DNA from: an uncultured Rhodoferax sp.
Lineage (GTDB): Bacteria; Pseudomonadota; Gammaproteobacteria; Burkholderiales; Burkholderiaceae_C
Direction of reading: 5' to 3'
DNA: 64,000 nucleotides
NCBI RefSeq assembly: GCF_946221635.1
Contig: NZ_CAMIHB010000001.1
Span: 177,470 to 241,469 of the forward strand
Shown: piece by piece, positions 48,803 through 57,197 of the stretch
How the letters are laid out: the number at the start of each line of letters is the position of its first letter
How positions within the stretch are numbered: position 1 is the first letter of the stretch
The notes under the pieces: model-generated
Seen by the model: the letters and a program-made list of their open reading frames with translations, nothing else
What the model was told of the DNA's origin: nothing
Databases searched by the model: none
Translations under genes and position numbers: made by a program

Positions 48803-49078
48803 ATGTGCCGCAATATCAAGACCCTGTTCAACTTCGAGCCCCCGGCCACGGAGCTGGAAATCCGCGATGCCTCGCTGCAGTTCGTGCGCAAGCTCAGCGG
48901 CTTTGCGGTGCCGTCCAAGGCCAATGAGGCGGCGTTCGAGCGGGCGGTCGAGGAGGTGGCCGCCAGCGCCCGTGCGCTGATGGCCAGCTTGGTGACCACG
49001 GCCGAGCCGCGCAACCGCGAGGTGGAGGCTGCCAAGGCGCGGGCCCGCTCTGCGTTACGCTTTGGCAGCGCACCATAA
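48803..49078 (+). CDS. DUF2277 family protein
   Basis: A 91-residue protein that matches DUF2277 closely from its first residues (MCRNIKTLFNFEPPATELEI) through QFVRKLSGFAVPSKANEAAF to the helical C-terminus EVEAAKARARSALRFG. The fold is small and helical; the function is unknown. It starts 14 bases after acnA in the same direction and may be co-transcribed. The C-terminal Arg-rich helix could bind nucleic acid, which is speculation. Confidence 0.93.
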   Translation: MCRNIKTLFNFEPPATELEIRDASLQFVRKLSGFAVPSKANEAAFERAVEEVAASARALMASLVTTAEPRNREVEAAKARARSALRFGSAP

Positions 49079-49107
49079 ACACAAGCCACTACGGAGGACA
49101 CAAACCC

Positions 49108-51591
49108 ATGAGCCCCAGTACCGCCGCCTCGCAGGCCACCATCACCGCCCTGCTGGACCAACTCACTTTGGAAGAACAGGTCAGCCTGCTCACCGGCGCT
49201 GATTTCTGGAGCACCCAGCCAGTGCCGCGCCTCAACATCGGCGCCATCAAGGTCAGCGACGGCCCCAATGGTGCGCGCGGCGGCATGTTCAAGGACGGCC
49301 CCACCACGGCCTGCTTCCCGGTGGGCATTGCGCTGGCCGCCACCTGGAACCCGCGTCTGGTGCAGCAGACTGGCGCGGCCCTGGGCATGGAGGCCACGCT
49401 CAAGGGCGCGCAGGTCTTGTTGGCGCCTACGGTGAACCTGCACCGCACCGTGCTCAACGGCCGCAACTTCGAGTGCTACTCCGAAGACCCCTGGCTCGCC
49501 TCCGAGATTGGGGTGGCCTATATCCGCGGGGTGCAGAGCGTGGGCGTGGCCGCCACCATCAAGCACTTTGTGGGCAATGAGAGCGAATACCAGCGCATGA
49601 GCATCAGCTCCGACATCCCGGAGCGCGCCCTGCGCGAGCTGTACCTGCTGCCCTTCGAGCGCGCCGTGAAAGAAGCCGGTGTGATGGCCGTGATGACGGC
49701 CTACAACCGGCTGGATGCGACCTTTGCCGCCAACCACCGCCGCCTGGTGGGCAAGCTGCTGCGCGAGGAATGGGGCTTTGACGGCGTCGTCATGTCCGAC
49801 TGGTTTGCCAGCATGGACACGGTGGAGTCGGCCGAGGCCGGCTGTGACCTGGAAATGCCCGGCCCTACGCGGGTGCGCGGCGCCGCCCTGGTGCAGGCCG
49901 TGGAGGCAGGGCGCGTGAGCGCGCAGGCGGTGCGCGACTGCGCGGGCCGCATCCTGCGCCTCATCGACCGGCTGGGCCGCCTCAACACCCGGCAACTGGC
50001 GCCCGAGCGGGCCGACGATGTGCCGGCGCACCGCACCCTGATCCGTGCCCTGGGTGCGGATGCCGCGGTGCTGCTGAAGAACGATGCCAATGTGCTGCCG
50101 CTGGCACCCCAGGCAGGGCAGACGGTAGCGTTGCTGGGGCGTGCGGCCGTGGTGCCGCAGATCATGGGCGGCGGCAGTGCCACGGTGAATGCGCACTACC
50201 GCATCGCCCCCATGGCGGCGCTGCAGGCCCAATGCCCCGGTGTGAGCTTCACCCACCATGCGGGCGCAGACATCCACCGCTATGTGCCGGTGGTGTCCAC
50301 ACCCATGCAGCTGGAGTTCTTCAATAGCACGGATTTCAGCGGCCCCGTGGTTCACACCCAGACCGTGCCGAATACGGAACAACTCTGGATCGATACGGTC
50401 CACCCCTCGGTTACGCGCGGCGCGTTTTCTGCGCGGGCCACGCTGCAGTTTGTGGCCGACCGGGCGGGCGACTACCAGTTCTCCCTGATCAGCGCAGGTC
50501 TGAGCCGGGCCTACATCAACGGTGCGCTGGCGGTCGATGCATGGAGCGCCTGGACGCGCGGAGACACTTACTTCACTTTTGGCTGCAATGAGGTGGTGCA
50601 TACGCGGACGCTGCAGGCTGCAGAGGTTTGCAAGATCACGGTCGAGTTCAGCACCGCTGCACCTGAAAAACTGGATATCAATGCACTGCGCTTCGGCGCC
50701 AGTCGCGTGCTCGACGGCGCCGACATTGAAGACGCGGTGGCCGCCGCTGCGGCAGCCGATGTGGCGGTGGTGTTCGCAGGCCTGAATGCCGAGTGGGACA
50801 ACGAAGGGCTGGACCGCACCAGCATGGACCTGCCGCACCGCCAGAACGAACTGATTGCCCGTGTGGCGGCGGCCAATCCGCGCACGGTGGTGGTCTTGCA
50901 GACCGGTTCACCGGTGGCGCTGCCCTGGATCACGCAGGTGGGGGCCGTGTTGCAGGCCTGGTACCCGGGGCAAGAGTGTGGCAATGCGATTGCGGACGTG
51001 TTGCTGGGCCGCGTGGAGCCCGGTGGCCGTCTGCCGCAGACCTGGCCCGTGCGCCTGCAGGACACGCCGGCCCAAACCGGCCCCTTGCAATACCCGGGCA
51101 TCGGCGGCCACGTGCGCTACGACGAGGGCGTATTCATCGGCTACCGCCATTACGAACACCATGGCATTGCGCCGCTGTTCCCCTTCGGCCACGGCCTGTC
51201 CTACACGCGTTTCGAGGTGCTGGGCATGCGCCTGTCCAGCGCCACGGTGGCGCCCGGTGGCAGCGTGACGGTGGAGGTCGAGGTGCGCAACACCGGCAAG
51301 CGGGCCGGCCAGGTGGTGGTGCAGCTGTATGTGGCAGACGCTGCGGCCAGCCTGTCGCGGCCCGTGCGGGAGCTCAAGGGCTTTGCCAAGGAGTTGCTGG
51401 AGCCGGGCCTGAGTACCGTGCTGTCCATGACGCTGGACATGCGTTCGCTGGCGTTTTTCGACGAAACCACGTCGTCCTGGCTGGCCGAAGCGGGGGCCTT
51501 CACCGTCTCGGCCGGATTCTCCAGCGCCGATCTGCGGGCCCATGAAATCCTGACGCTGGAGGCGGACTGGCGCGCCGTCTGCACGGGCTGA
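49108..51591 (+). CDS. GH3 beta-glucosidase-like glycoside hydrolase with PA14 domain
   Basis: An 827-residue family 3 glycoside hydrolase. The N-terminal (alpha/beta)8 barrel carries the nucleophile Asp231 in GVVMSDWFASMD and the substrate-binding KHFVGNESEYQR. The GH3_C domain (from about residue 310) is interrupted by a PA14 domain (about 385-540, FNSTDFSGPVVHTQTV), then resumes, followed by a fibronectin III-like domain (about 720-800). There is no signal peptide, so it hydrolyses imported oligosaccharides or glycosides in the cytoplasm. No sugar transporter is adjacent. AGGA lies before the ATG. The gene ends two bases from the convergent LysR gene. Confidence 0.92.
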   Translation: MSPSTAASQATITALLDQLTLEEQVSLLTGADFWSTQPVPRLNIGAIKVSDGPNGARGGMFKDGPTTACFPVGIALAATWNPRLVQQTGAALGMEATLKGAQVLLAPTVNLHRTVLNGRNFECYSEDPWLASEIGVAYIRGVQSVGVAATIKHFVGNESEYQRMSISSDIPERALRELYLLPFERAVKEAGVMAVMTAYNRLDATFAANHRRLVGKLLREEWGFDGVVMSDWFASMDTVESAEAGCDLEMPGPTRVRGAALVQAVEAGRVSAQAVRDCAGRILRLIDRLGRLNTRQLAPERADDVPAHRTLIRALGADAAVLLKNDANVLPLAPQAGQTVALLGRAAVVPQIMGGGSATVNAHYRIAPMAALQAQCPGVSFTHHAGADIHRYVPVVSTPMQLEFFNSTDFSGPVVHTQTVPNTEQLWIDTVHPSVTRGAFSARATLQFVADRAGDYQFSLISAGLSRAYINGALAVDAWSAWTRGDTYFTFGCNEVVHTRTLQAAEVCKITVEFSTAAPEKLDINALRFGASRVLDGADIEDAVAAAAAADVAVVFAGLNAEWDNEGLDRTSMDLPHRQNELIARVAAANPRTVVVLQTGSPVALPWITQVGAVLQAWYPGQECGNAIADVLLGRVEPGGRLPQTWPVRLQDTPAQTGPLQYPGIGGHVRYDEGVFIGYRHYEHHGIAPLFPFGHGLSYTRFEVLGMRLSSATVAPGGSVTVEVEVRNTGKRAGQVVVQLYVADAAASLSRPVRELKGFAKELLEPGLSTVLSMTLDMRSLAFFDETTSSWLAEAGAFTVSAGFSSADLRAHEILTLEADWRAVCTG

Positions 51592-51592
51592 C

Positions 51593-52492
51593 TCAGCGCC
51601 CCGGCTGCACGTTGTTCAGGAAGTAGCTTTCCAGCAAGGCCAGGGTGTGCCGCACCTTGGCCGGCTGCTCACCGCGCCGGGCGGTAATCGCAAACACTTC
51701 GTAGTCCGGCGGGCTCCAGTCGGGTAACACGGGCACCAGGCGCCCATCGGCCAGTGCGCGGCGGTCGTCGTCGCTCAGCACGATGCTGATTCCCCAGCCG
51801 GCCACACACAACGAATGCAATGCAGTCACCTGTGTGGCGGAAGCGCGGGAAGTGACAGGCACCTGCACCACCTGATTGCCGCTGTGCAGTTGCAGCAACT
51901 CGTGGGACGGAGCGTGCGGGCGCCCCCCCAGCCAGTCGTGGTGGGCCAGGTCTTGGGGGTGTTGAGGCCAGCCACGCGCGGCGAGGTAGGCGGGTGAGGC
52001 ACACAGCTGCGCACGCAGGGTACCCAGCTTGCGCGCGACCAGACTGGAATCTGGTTGTGCCCCCACGCGTACCGCAATATCCACCCGCTCTGCAATCACA
52101 TCCACCAGCGCGTCATCCATCAACAGGCGCAGGGTGAGCTTGGGGTAGTTGCGCAGCGGCGCGAGGACGGAGGCCAGCAGTCCACCGAATCCGATGGGGG
52201 CTGCAATCCGCAACTCGCCCTCCGGCTCGTCGCGGTGCCGTTCCAGTGCCTGGTCCGCAGACCGGGCGGCTGCCACCATGGCGGCACACCCCTCCACATA
52301 GCGCTCTCCCGCCTCCGTCAGCGTGAGTTTGCGGGTGGAGCGGTGGACCAAGGCCAGGCCCAGGGCCGCTTCGAGCTGGCGCAGGTGCTGGCTGACCGCG
52401 GAGGGCGTCATGCCCAACTGGCGCGCCGCACCGCTCAGGCTGCCGGCCGCCACCACTTCGGCAAAGACGGCCATGCGTTTGAGTTGATCCAT
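51593..52492 (-). CDS. LysR-family regulator
   Basis: A 299-residue LysR regulator of the CrgA-like group. HTH residues are FAEVVAAGSLSGAARQLGMT and PSAVSQHLRQLEAALG. The effector domain has LRIAAPIGFGGLLASVLAPL and VDIAVRVGAQPDSSLVARKL. It is divergent from the NmrA-like oxidoreductase gene, probably its target, and convergent with the GH3 gene. The start is 114 bases from the oxidoreductase start with an AT-rich gap that contains a candidate operator. Confidence 0.9.
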   Translation of the reverse strand: MDQLKRMAVFAEVVAAGSLSGAARQLGMTPSAVSQHLRQLEAALGLALVHRSTRKLTLTEAGERYVEGCAAMVAAARSADQALERHRDEPEGELRIAAPIGFGGLLASVLAPLRNYPKLTLRLLMDDALVDVIAERVDIAVRVGAQPDSSLVARKLGTLRAQLCASPAYLAARGWPQHPQDLAHHDWLGGRPHAPSHELLQLHSGNQVVQVPVTSRASATQVTALHSLCVAGWGISIVLSDDDRRALADGRLVPVLPDWSPPDYEVFAITARRGEQPAKVRHTLALLESYFLNNVQPGR

Positions 52493-52508
52493 GCTTGATT
52501 GTTTAGTT

Positions 52509-52522
52509 TTACTTCAAAGTAA
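52509..52522. promoter_or_regulatory. Inverted repeat, candidate LysR operator
   Basis: TTACTTCAAAGTAA has perfect 6-bp arms (TTACTT/AAGTAA) with a CA spacer, in the AT-rich gap between the LysR gene and the NmrA-like gene. It overlaps the likely promoter region of the regulator. Confidence 0.45.
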
Positions 52523-52606
52523 TAGCGAAATTTACTGTCTGTTCAAGGATAAGTGAAGCAATCAAACTAGAGGCTTGTTTTATTCGACTGACACAGGAGT
52601 CTTGTT

Positions 52607-53251
52607 ATGAAAATCGCCCTGATTGGAGCTACCGGCTTTGTGGGAACCCCTTTGCTCGCTGAATTTTTGAGCCGTGGCCACCAGGTCACGGTCCTGGCGC
52701 GCAACCCTGGCAAATTGGCCGCCCAACCTGGTCTGACCGTCGTGCAAGCCGACGCATTGGATGCCGCCCAGGTGGCCAAGGCGGCGGCCGGCCACGATGC
52801 CGTGGTCAGCGCTTACAACCCCGGCTGGACCGAGCCCAGGATCGGTGAAATCTTTCTGCAGGCCACGCACGCGATCTTTGCCGGTGTGAAGCAATCTGGC
52901 GTGAAGCGCTTCCTCATGGTGGGCGGCGCAGGCAGCTTGTTTGTGGCCCCCGGCGTGCAACTGGTGGACACACCTGAGTTCCCCAAGGAATACAAGGTGG
53001 CAGCGTCCGCCGCGCGCGATGCGCTGAACCTGATCCAGAAGGAAACCACGCTGGACTGGACCTTCCTGTCTCCCGCCATGTTGCTGAACCCCGGTGTGCG
53101 TACCGGTCAGTACCGCCTGGGTGCGGATGCCCCGTTGTGGGCCGAAGGCGGCGCACCCGGCAGCATCTCGGTGCAGGACATGGCGGTGGCCATCGTCGAT
53201 GAGATCGAGACACCGAAGCACATCCAGAAGCGCTTCACGGTCGCCAACTAA
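52607..53251 (+). CDS. NAD(P)-binding NmrA/atypical SDR-like protein
   Basis: A 214-residue atypical SDR (NAD(P)H-binding family, PF13460). The dinucleotide loop is KIALIGATGFVGTPLLAEFL at the N-terminus; RFLMVGGAGSLFVAPGVQLV and DWTFLSPAMLLNPGVRTGQY follow the family pattern. The Tyr-x3-Lys catalytic pair of classical SDRs is missing, so it may be a redox-sensing or quinone/flavin reductase-like protein. AGGAG eight bases upstream fixes ATG 52607. Control by the divergent LysR product is likely. Confidence 0.88.
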   Translation: MKIALIGATGFVGTPLLAEFLSRGHQVTVLARNPGKLAAQPGLTVVQADALDAAQVAKAAAGHDAVVSAYNPGWTEPRIGEIFLQATHAIFAGVKQSGVKRFLMVGGAGSLFVAPGVQLVDTPEFPKEYKVAASAARDALNLIQKETTLDWTFLSPAMLLNPGVRTGQYRLGADAPLWAEGGAPGSISVQDMAVAIVDEIETPKHIQKRFTVAN

Positions 53252-53257
53252 GGCGCT

Positions 53258-53905
53258 TCAGTGCGCGTGGCCATGGTGCTGACTGCCATGGTCCAGCTCG
53301 CCGCGCGCCTGGCGCCAGACCTGCCAGCCGCCCTGCAAGGCCAGGGCGGCCATGCCGGTAGCCACCAGCAGGTCGGGCCAGCGGCTACCGGTGTACAGCA
53401 CGCCCAGGCCCGCCAGCATCACGGCCATATTGCCAATGGCGTCGTTGCGTGAGCACAGCCAGACGCTGCGCATATTGGCATCGCCCTCGCGGTAGGCATA
53501 CAGCATCCAGGCCACGGTCACATTGGCCGCCAGCGCTACGAAGCCGATGATGCCCATGGTGGTGCCGTCCGGCACCTCGCCTTGCCAGATGCTCCAGACC
53601 GTGCGACCCAGGATCAACAAGCCGAAGCCGCCCATGCACAGGGCCTTCACGATGGCTGCGCGCGCGCGCCAGGCCAGTGCTGCCGACAGCACGGCAATGG
53701 ACACGCCGTAGTTCAGCGCGTCGCCTGCAAAGTCGATCGCATCGGCGAGCAGGGACAGCGAACCGGATGCCACGCCACCCACGATCTCCACCCCGAACAT
53801 GGCTGCATTGATGAGCAAAGCAATCCAGAGGATGCGGCGGTAGCGCGCAGGATTGTGCAAGGTGTCGACGGCGGGGGTATCGTGTTCGCAGCAGTGTTGG
53901 CCCAT
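53258..53905 (-). CDS. CDF-like cation efflux transporter
   Basis: A 215-residue cation transporter of the cation diffusion facilitator type, five or six helices. The N-terminus MGQHCCEHDTP and C-terminus HGSQHHGHAH are rich in potential metal ligands; LADAIDFAGDALNYGVS and LCSRNDAIGNMAVML hold the helix 2 and 5 metal-site acidic residues (D-x3-D-like rather than H-x3-D). It lacks the cytoplasmic C-terminal domain of longer CDF proteins. It probably exports cadmium, lead or zinc. Its start is beside a MerR-type operator and the divergent cadR. Confidence 0.87.
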   Translation of the reverse strand: MGQHCCEHDTPAVDTLHNPARYRRILWIALLINAAMFGVEIVGGVASGSLSLLADAIDFAGDALNYGVSIAVLSAALAWRARAAIVKALCMGGFGLLILGRTVWSIWQGEVPDGTTMGIIGFVALAANVTVAWMLYAYREGDANMRSVWLCSRNDAIGNMAVMLAGLGVLYTGSRWPDLLVATGMAALALQGGWQVWRQARGELDHGSQHHGHAH

Positions 53906-53934
53906 GGAGTTTCCTTTCGATGCCCGCATTGGAA

Positions 53935-53955
53935 ACCCTGTAGCCACTCCAGGGT
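53935..53955. promoter_or_regulatory. CadR/PbrR-type MerR operator
   Basis: A near-palindromic operator with outer arms ACCCTG (53935-53940) and CAGGGT (53950-53955) and the inner TAGCCACTC, read as GAGTGGCTA on the minus strand, matches the CadR/PbrR operator pattern. On the minus strand it follows TTGACC (-35) of the transporter promoter, with the elongated spacer typical of MerR activation. TATACT at 53963-53968 is a possible -10 for cadR. Confidence 0.78.
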
Positions 53956-54007
53956 CAAGTCCTATACTGCAGCAGGGTTTTTTGCCAGGTTTTAAGAGGA
54001 CGCAGCC

Positions 54008-54469
54008 ATGAAGATCGGAGAGCTTGCCAGCGGCACGGGTACGCCGGTGGAAACCATTCGCTACTACGAGCGCGAGGGCCTGTTACCCGCGGCTGCGCGC
54101 ACCGAGGGCAACTACCGCGTCTATGGCCAGGAACACGCGCAGCGCCTGCTGTTTGTGCGCCGCTGCCGCAGCCTGGACATGACGTTGCAGGAGATACGTG
54201 CGCTCCTGACTTTCAAGGATGCGCCCGAGGACAACTGTGCCGAAGTGAACGCGCTGCTGGACGCACATATCGGTCATGTGGCCCAGCGCATCCGCGAGTT
54301 GCGTCAGCTCGAAAAGCAACTGAAGCTGTTGCGCGCCCAGTGCCAAGGGGTGCAGGATGCAGCCCATTGCGGCATCCTGCAAGGCTTGTCGGCCGAGCCT
54401 TCACGCCCGCTCGCCGCCGCAGGCGGCCACGTGCATGGCAGCCATGGCGTCAGGGGGCATACCCACTAG
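54008..54469 (+). CDS. cadR: Cd(II)/Pb(II)-responsive MerR regulator CadR
   Basis: A 153-residue MerR-family activator. The wHTH is MKIGELASGTGTPVETIRYY, followed by EREGLLPAAARTEGNYRVY as in CadR/PbrR. Metal-sensing cysteines are Cys77 (DNCAEV), Cys112 (AQCQG) and Cys121 (AHCGIL), close to the CadR positions. A His-rich tail (HVHGSHGVRGHTH) may be a second metal site. It is divergent from the CDF-type transporter with the operator between them, so cadmium or lead should induce efflux. Confidence 0.93.
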   Translation: MKIGELASGTGTPVETIRYYEREGLLPAAARTEGNYRVYGQEHAQRLLFVRRCRSLDMTLQEIRALLTFKDAPEDNCAEVNALLDAHIGHVAQRIRELRQLEKQLKLLRAQCQGVQDAAHCGILQGLSAEPSRPLAAAGGHVHGSHGVRGHTH

Positions 54470-54633
54470 ACGCGTCGGCGCTCGATCTGCGCTGCTTCGT
54501 AGTAGCGGGTCTTGGCCTCAAACATGGCGCCATCGGCAGCATGGATGGCCGCTTTCGCCTCGGCTGCGTTGCGGCAGCTATGTAGCTGCGCCAGATCAAG
54601 CCGGGGACCTCCGGTCCGGGCGACAATGTTGGC
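54470..54633. other. Gap between cadR and the monooxygenase
   Basis: This 164-base stretch has no confirmed gene. On the minus strand an open stretch ends at 54466 with the peptide AAIHAADGAMFEAKTRYYEA and a short tail, lacking a good start codon. It could be a degraded gene end. A Shine-Dalgarno for the downstream monooxygenase is not obvious. Confidence 0.3.
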
Positions 54634-55812
54634 ATGCGAGAGGCAACAGTCATAGTGGGTGGTGGTATTGGCGGGTTGGCGGCAGCGCTGGCCTTGTCGC
54701 GTACGGGTGCGCCCGTGCAGTTGCTGGAACAGGCCCTGGCCTTTGGCGAGGTGGGGGCGGGTATCCAGCTCGGGCCCAATGTGGTGCGCGTGCTGCAGGC
54801 CTGGGGCTTGGGCGATGCACTGCAGTACGCCGCGGCCTTTCCTGCGCAGCTCGAAGTGCGCAATGCGCTGAGTGCGCGGACCCTGGGTGTGTTGCCGCTG
54901 GGCGAGCGTGCCAAGGCCTTGTACGGCGCGCCTTACGCCACCATCGCACGGGCCGATTTGCATGGCATCTTGCTGCAGGCGGCGCAGCGCGAGGGCGTCA
55001 CCTGCCAGTTGGGGGCTTCCGTGGCCCAGATACGGCAGCACGGAGAGGTTCTGCAGGTGGAAACCGCAGGAGGCGACATTCTTCGCACGCCGCTGCTGGT
55101 CGGGGCGGATGGTCTCTGGAGCCGTGTACGCCAGCACCTGCTGCCGGGCAGCAAACCGCGCAGCACCGGACACCTGGCGTTCCGTGCCCTGGTGCGGCAG
55201 GCTGACTTGCCCGCCATGTTGCGCAGCCAGGTCGTTACGGTCTGGCTTGGGCCCAAGTTCCATGCCGTGCAATACCCGGTGCGGGGCGGTGAATGGCTCA
55301 ATGTGGTTGCCATCGTGCAAGGCCGAGTGGCCGGGGACCCCCAGTCCTGGGACCATCGCGCCAATGCGGCCGAGCTTCGTGCGAGGTTGGCAAATGCACA
55401 GGTGCCCTTGCTCGATCTGATCCATGCGGTGAATGAATGGCGCCTTTGGCCCTTGTACGACCGTCCGCCCATGGCCGGTCCGCATGAACAGGCCCAGGGC
55501 CGAATTGCGCTATTGGGCGATGCCGCGCACCCCATGCGGCCCTACCTGGCCCAGGGCGCAGGGATGGCGATCGAGGACGCCTACCAGCTTCCACGGTCCT
55601 TGAGCGAGTTCCCCGGCAACGTTCCGACGGCGTTGCTGCACTATGCCCAAGCCCGTTGGGAACGCAATGCCCGTGTGCAGGCCCGTTCCATTCGCAACGG
55701 CAGAATATTCCATCTGCGCGGCCCCATGCGCTTGGGGCGTGACGTGGCCTTGCGTGCGCTGGGTACCAGGGTGCTCGACATTCCCTGGCTGTATGGATTC
55801 CACGAAGCTTGA
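54634..55812 (+). CDS. FAD-dependent aromatic monooxygenase (salicylate hydroxylase-like)
   Basis: A 392-residue flavoprotein hydroxylase of the PHBH group. The FAD-binding GGGIGGLAAALALS (GxGxxG) is at residues 9-22, the DG motif is VGADGLWSRVRQHL, and the GD motif is GRIALLGDAAHPMRPYLAQG. Closest layouts are salicylate 1-monooxygenase and 3-hydroxybenzoate 6-hydroxylase, using NAD(P)H and O2 in the cytoplasm; the actual substrate is unknown. It is alone, with no ring-cleavage genes nearby. Its 3' end is 11 bases from the convergent signalling operon. Confidence 0.87.
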   Translation: MREATVIVGGGIGGLAAALALSRTGAPVQLLEQALAFGEVGAGIQLGPNVVRVLQAWGLGDALQYAAAFPAQLEVRNALSARTLGVLPLGERAKALYGAPYATIARADLHGILLQAAQREGVTCQLGASVAQIRQHGEVLQVETAGGDILRTPLLVGADGLWSRVRQHLLPGSKPRSTGHLAFRALVRQADLPAMLRSQVVTVWLGPKFHAVQYPVRGGEWLNVVAIVQGRVAGDPQSWDHRANAAELRARLANAQVPLLDLIHAVNEWRLWPLYDRPPMAGPHEQAQGRIALLGDAAHPMRPYLAQGAGMAIEDAYQLPRSLSEFPGNVPTALLHYAQARWERNARVQARSIRNGRIFHLRGPMRLGRDVALRALGTRVLDIPWLYGFHEA

Positions 55813-55823
55813 GTCGAATCGGA

Positions 55824-57197
55824 TTACGGTATCGGCCGCGGGTGTGGCGGAAGGGCTGAGAGATTCTCGGCGGTTTTGGGGACCAGGATATGGGCGGTGA
55901 GTTTTACCCTGGAGGCGTACTCATAGTCCCTGAGTTTTTTGATGAGCCGCTCGTCCAGCACGTGCTTCGCGGACAGCATCATCAGGCCCTGGGGCGTCAT
56001 GAGGTCTCTGGCCAGCACCATGCCGGCCTGCAGCGCCTGCGATGATTTGGCGACTTCATCGTACATCGATGGTTCGGCCGGGGCCTTGGGCGTGGAGGGC
56101 CACAAAATTTGCACGAATGTATCCACCACGCGGGGGTCGTAGCGCGATCCGCTTCCATGCTGGATGATGATCTTGGCCTCATCCGGGGTCAGCTTGCGTT
56201 GGGTCAAGGTCCCAATCTGCATGTTGTCGAAGTCACTGGCCAACATGAGGATTCTCGCGCCGATGGGAATGGCATCGCCTTCCAGATGGTCGGGAAATCC
56301 CGCGCCGTCATACCGTTCGAACTGGGCGCTGATGCACTCGACCGAGTGCTGAAGTTCCGCCAAGGGCATAAGCAGTTGCTCCGCGCTCAAGGAGTGTTTG
56401 CGGTAGCTATCCAGTTGCTCTGGCGTCATGGATGCAACCGGTGTGTTCAGCAGTTCATCGCCAAAGCCGACCTTGCCGATCTCGTGCAGCAGACCGGCCA
56501 CAAATATCTCCTGGGTCTGTTTGTGGTCCAGGTGCATGGCACTTGCAATCTTCCTGCAAAGTTCCGCCACGCGACGTGAATGTCCCGCCAGGTTGCCGCC
56601 TCTCATTTCCAGCAAGGTGGAAAAGACCTTGATGGAGGTTAGAAAACTGTCTTTCAACTTGTCATTGGCCACCCTCAGTTCGGCGGTCCGCTCGGCGACT
56701 TTGGTTTCCAACCAGTTGTTCGACTCCTGCAGCTTCTGGTTCTGTTCCTGGGTCAGCGCCTCCAACCGCGCTTTTTCCCTGAGCAACCCCTGCCGTTCCA
56801 GGGCTTGCTGGACGATCAGGCAGATGTCGTTGTCGTCCCATGGCTTGGTGATGTAGCGGTAGATTTCGCCACGGTTGATGGCACCAATGGTGGAGCCGAT
56901 GTCCGCGTATCCGGTGAGCAGCAGCCGCACCACGTCCGGCCACCGTTGCTTGACCAACTCCAGGAACTGGGTGCCGTCCATTTCCGGCATACGCATATCG
57001 GAGATCACGAGGTCTATCCGGTGCTCTTCCAACACAGTGAGACCTGCCTGCGCGCTGTCCGCGGTGTGTACCTTGTAGCCCTGCGAGCGGAACAACCTGC
57101 GCAGAGCGGACAGGATATTGGGCTCGTCGTCGACACACAGAATGCTGGGGCTGATGGCCGCATCCCTGGTTTCCGGCGCTGGAGAATCGGATGTCAT
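55824..57197 (-). CDS. Response regulator with (degenerate) HD-GYP domain
   Basis: A 457-residue RpfG-type response regulator. REC domain (about residues 18-135): phosphoacceptor Asp in LVISDMRMPEMDG, and KPWDD with the conserved Lys. A coiled-coil linker follows (about 140-190). HD-GYP domain (about 195-350): the HD doublet reads LLHEIGKVGF (HE), the usual HH-x2-DG-x-GYP segment reads QFERYDGAGFPDHL, so both signature motifs are altered. Catalysis of c-di-GMP may be lost or changed. An extra C-terminal domain (about 365-450) follows. The start overlaps the histidine kinase stop (ATGA), indicating coupling and a cognate pair. Confidence 0.9.
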   Translation of the reverse strand: MTSDSPAPETRDAAISPSILCVDDEPNILSALRRLFRSQGYKVHTADSAQAGLTVLEEHRIDLVISDMRMPEMDGTQFLELVKQRWPDVVRLLLTGYADIGSTIGAINRGEIYRYITKPWDDNDICLIVQQALERQGLLREKARLEALTQEQNQKLQESNNWLETKVAERTAELRVANDKLKDSFLTSIKVFSTLLEMRGGNLAGHSRRVAELCRKIASAMHLDHKQTQEIFVAGLLHEIGKVGFGDELLNTPVASMTPEQLDSYRKHSLSAEQLLMPLAELQHSVECISAQFERYDGAGFPDHLEGDAIPIGARILMLASDFDNMQIGTLTQRKLTPDEAKIIIQHGSGSRYDPRVVDTFVQILWPSTPKAPAEPSMYDEVAKSSQALQAGMVLARDLMTPQGLMMLSAKHVLDERLIKKLRDYEYASRVKLTAHILVPKTAENLSALPPHPRPIP

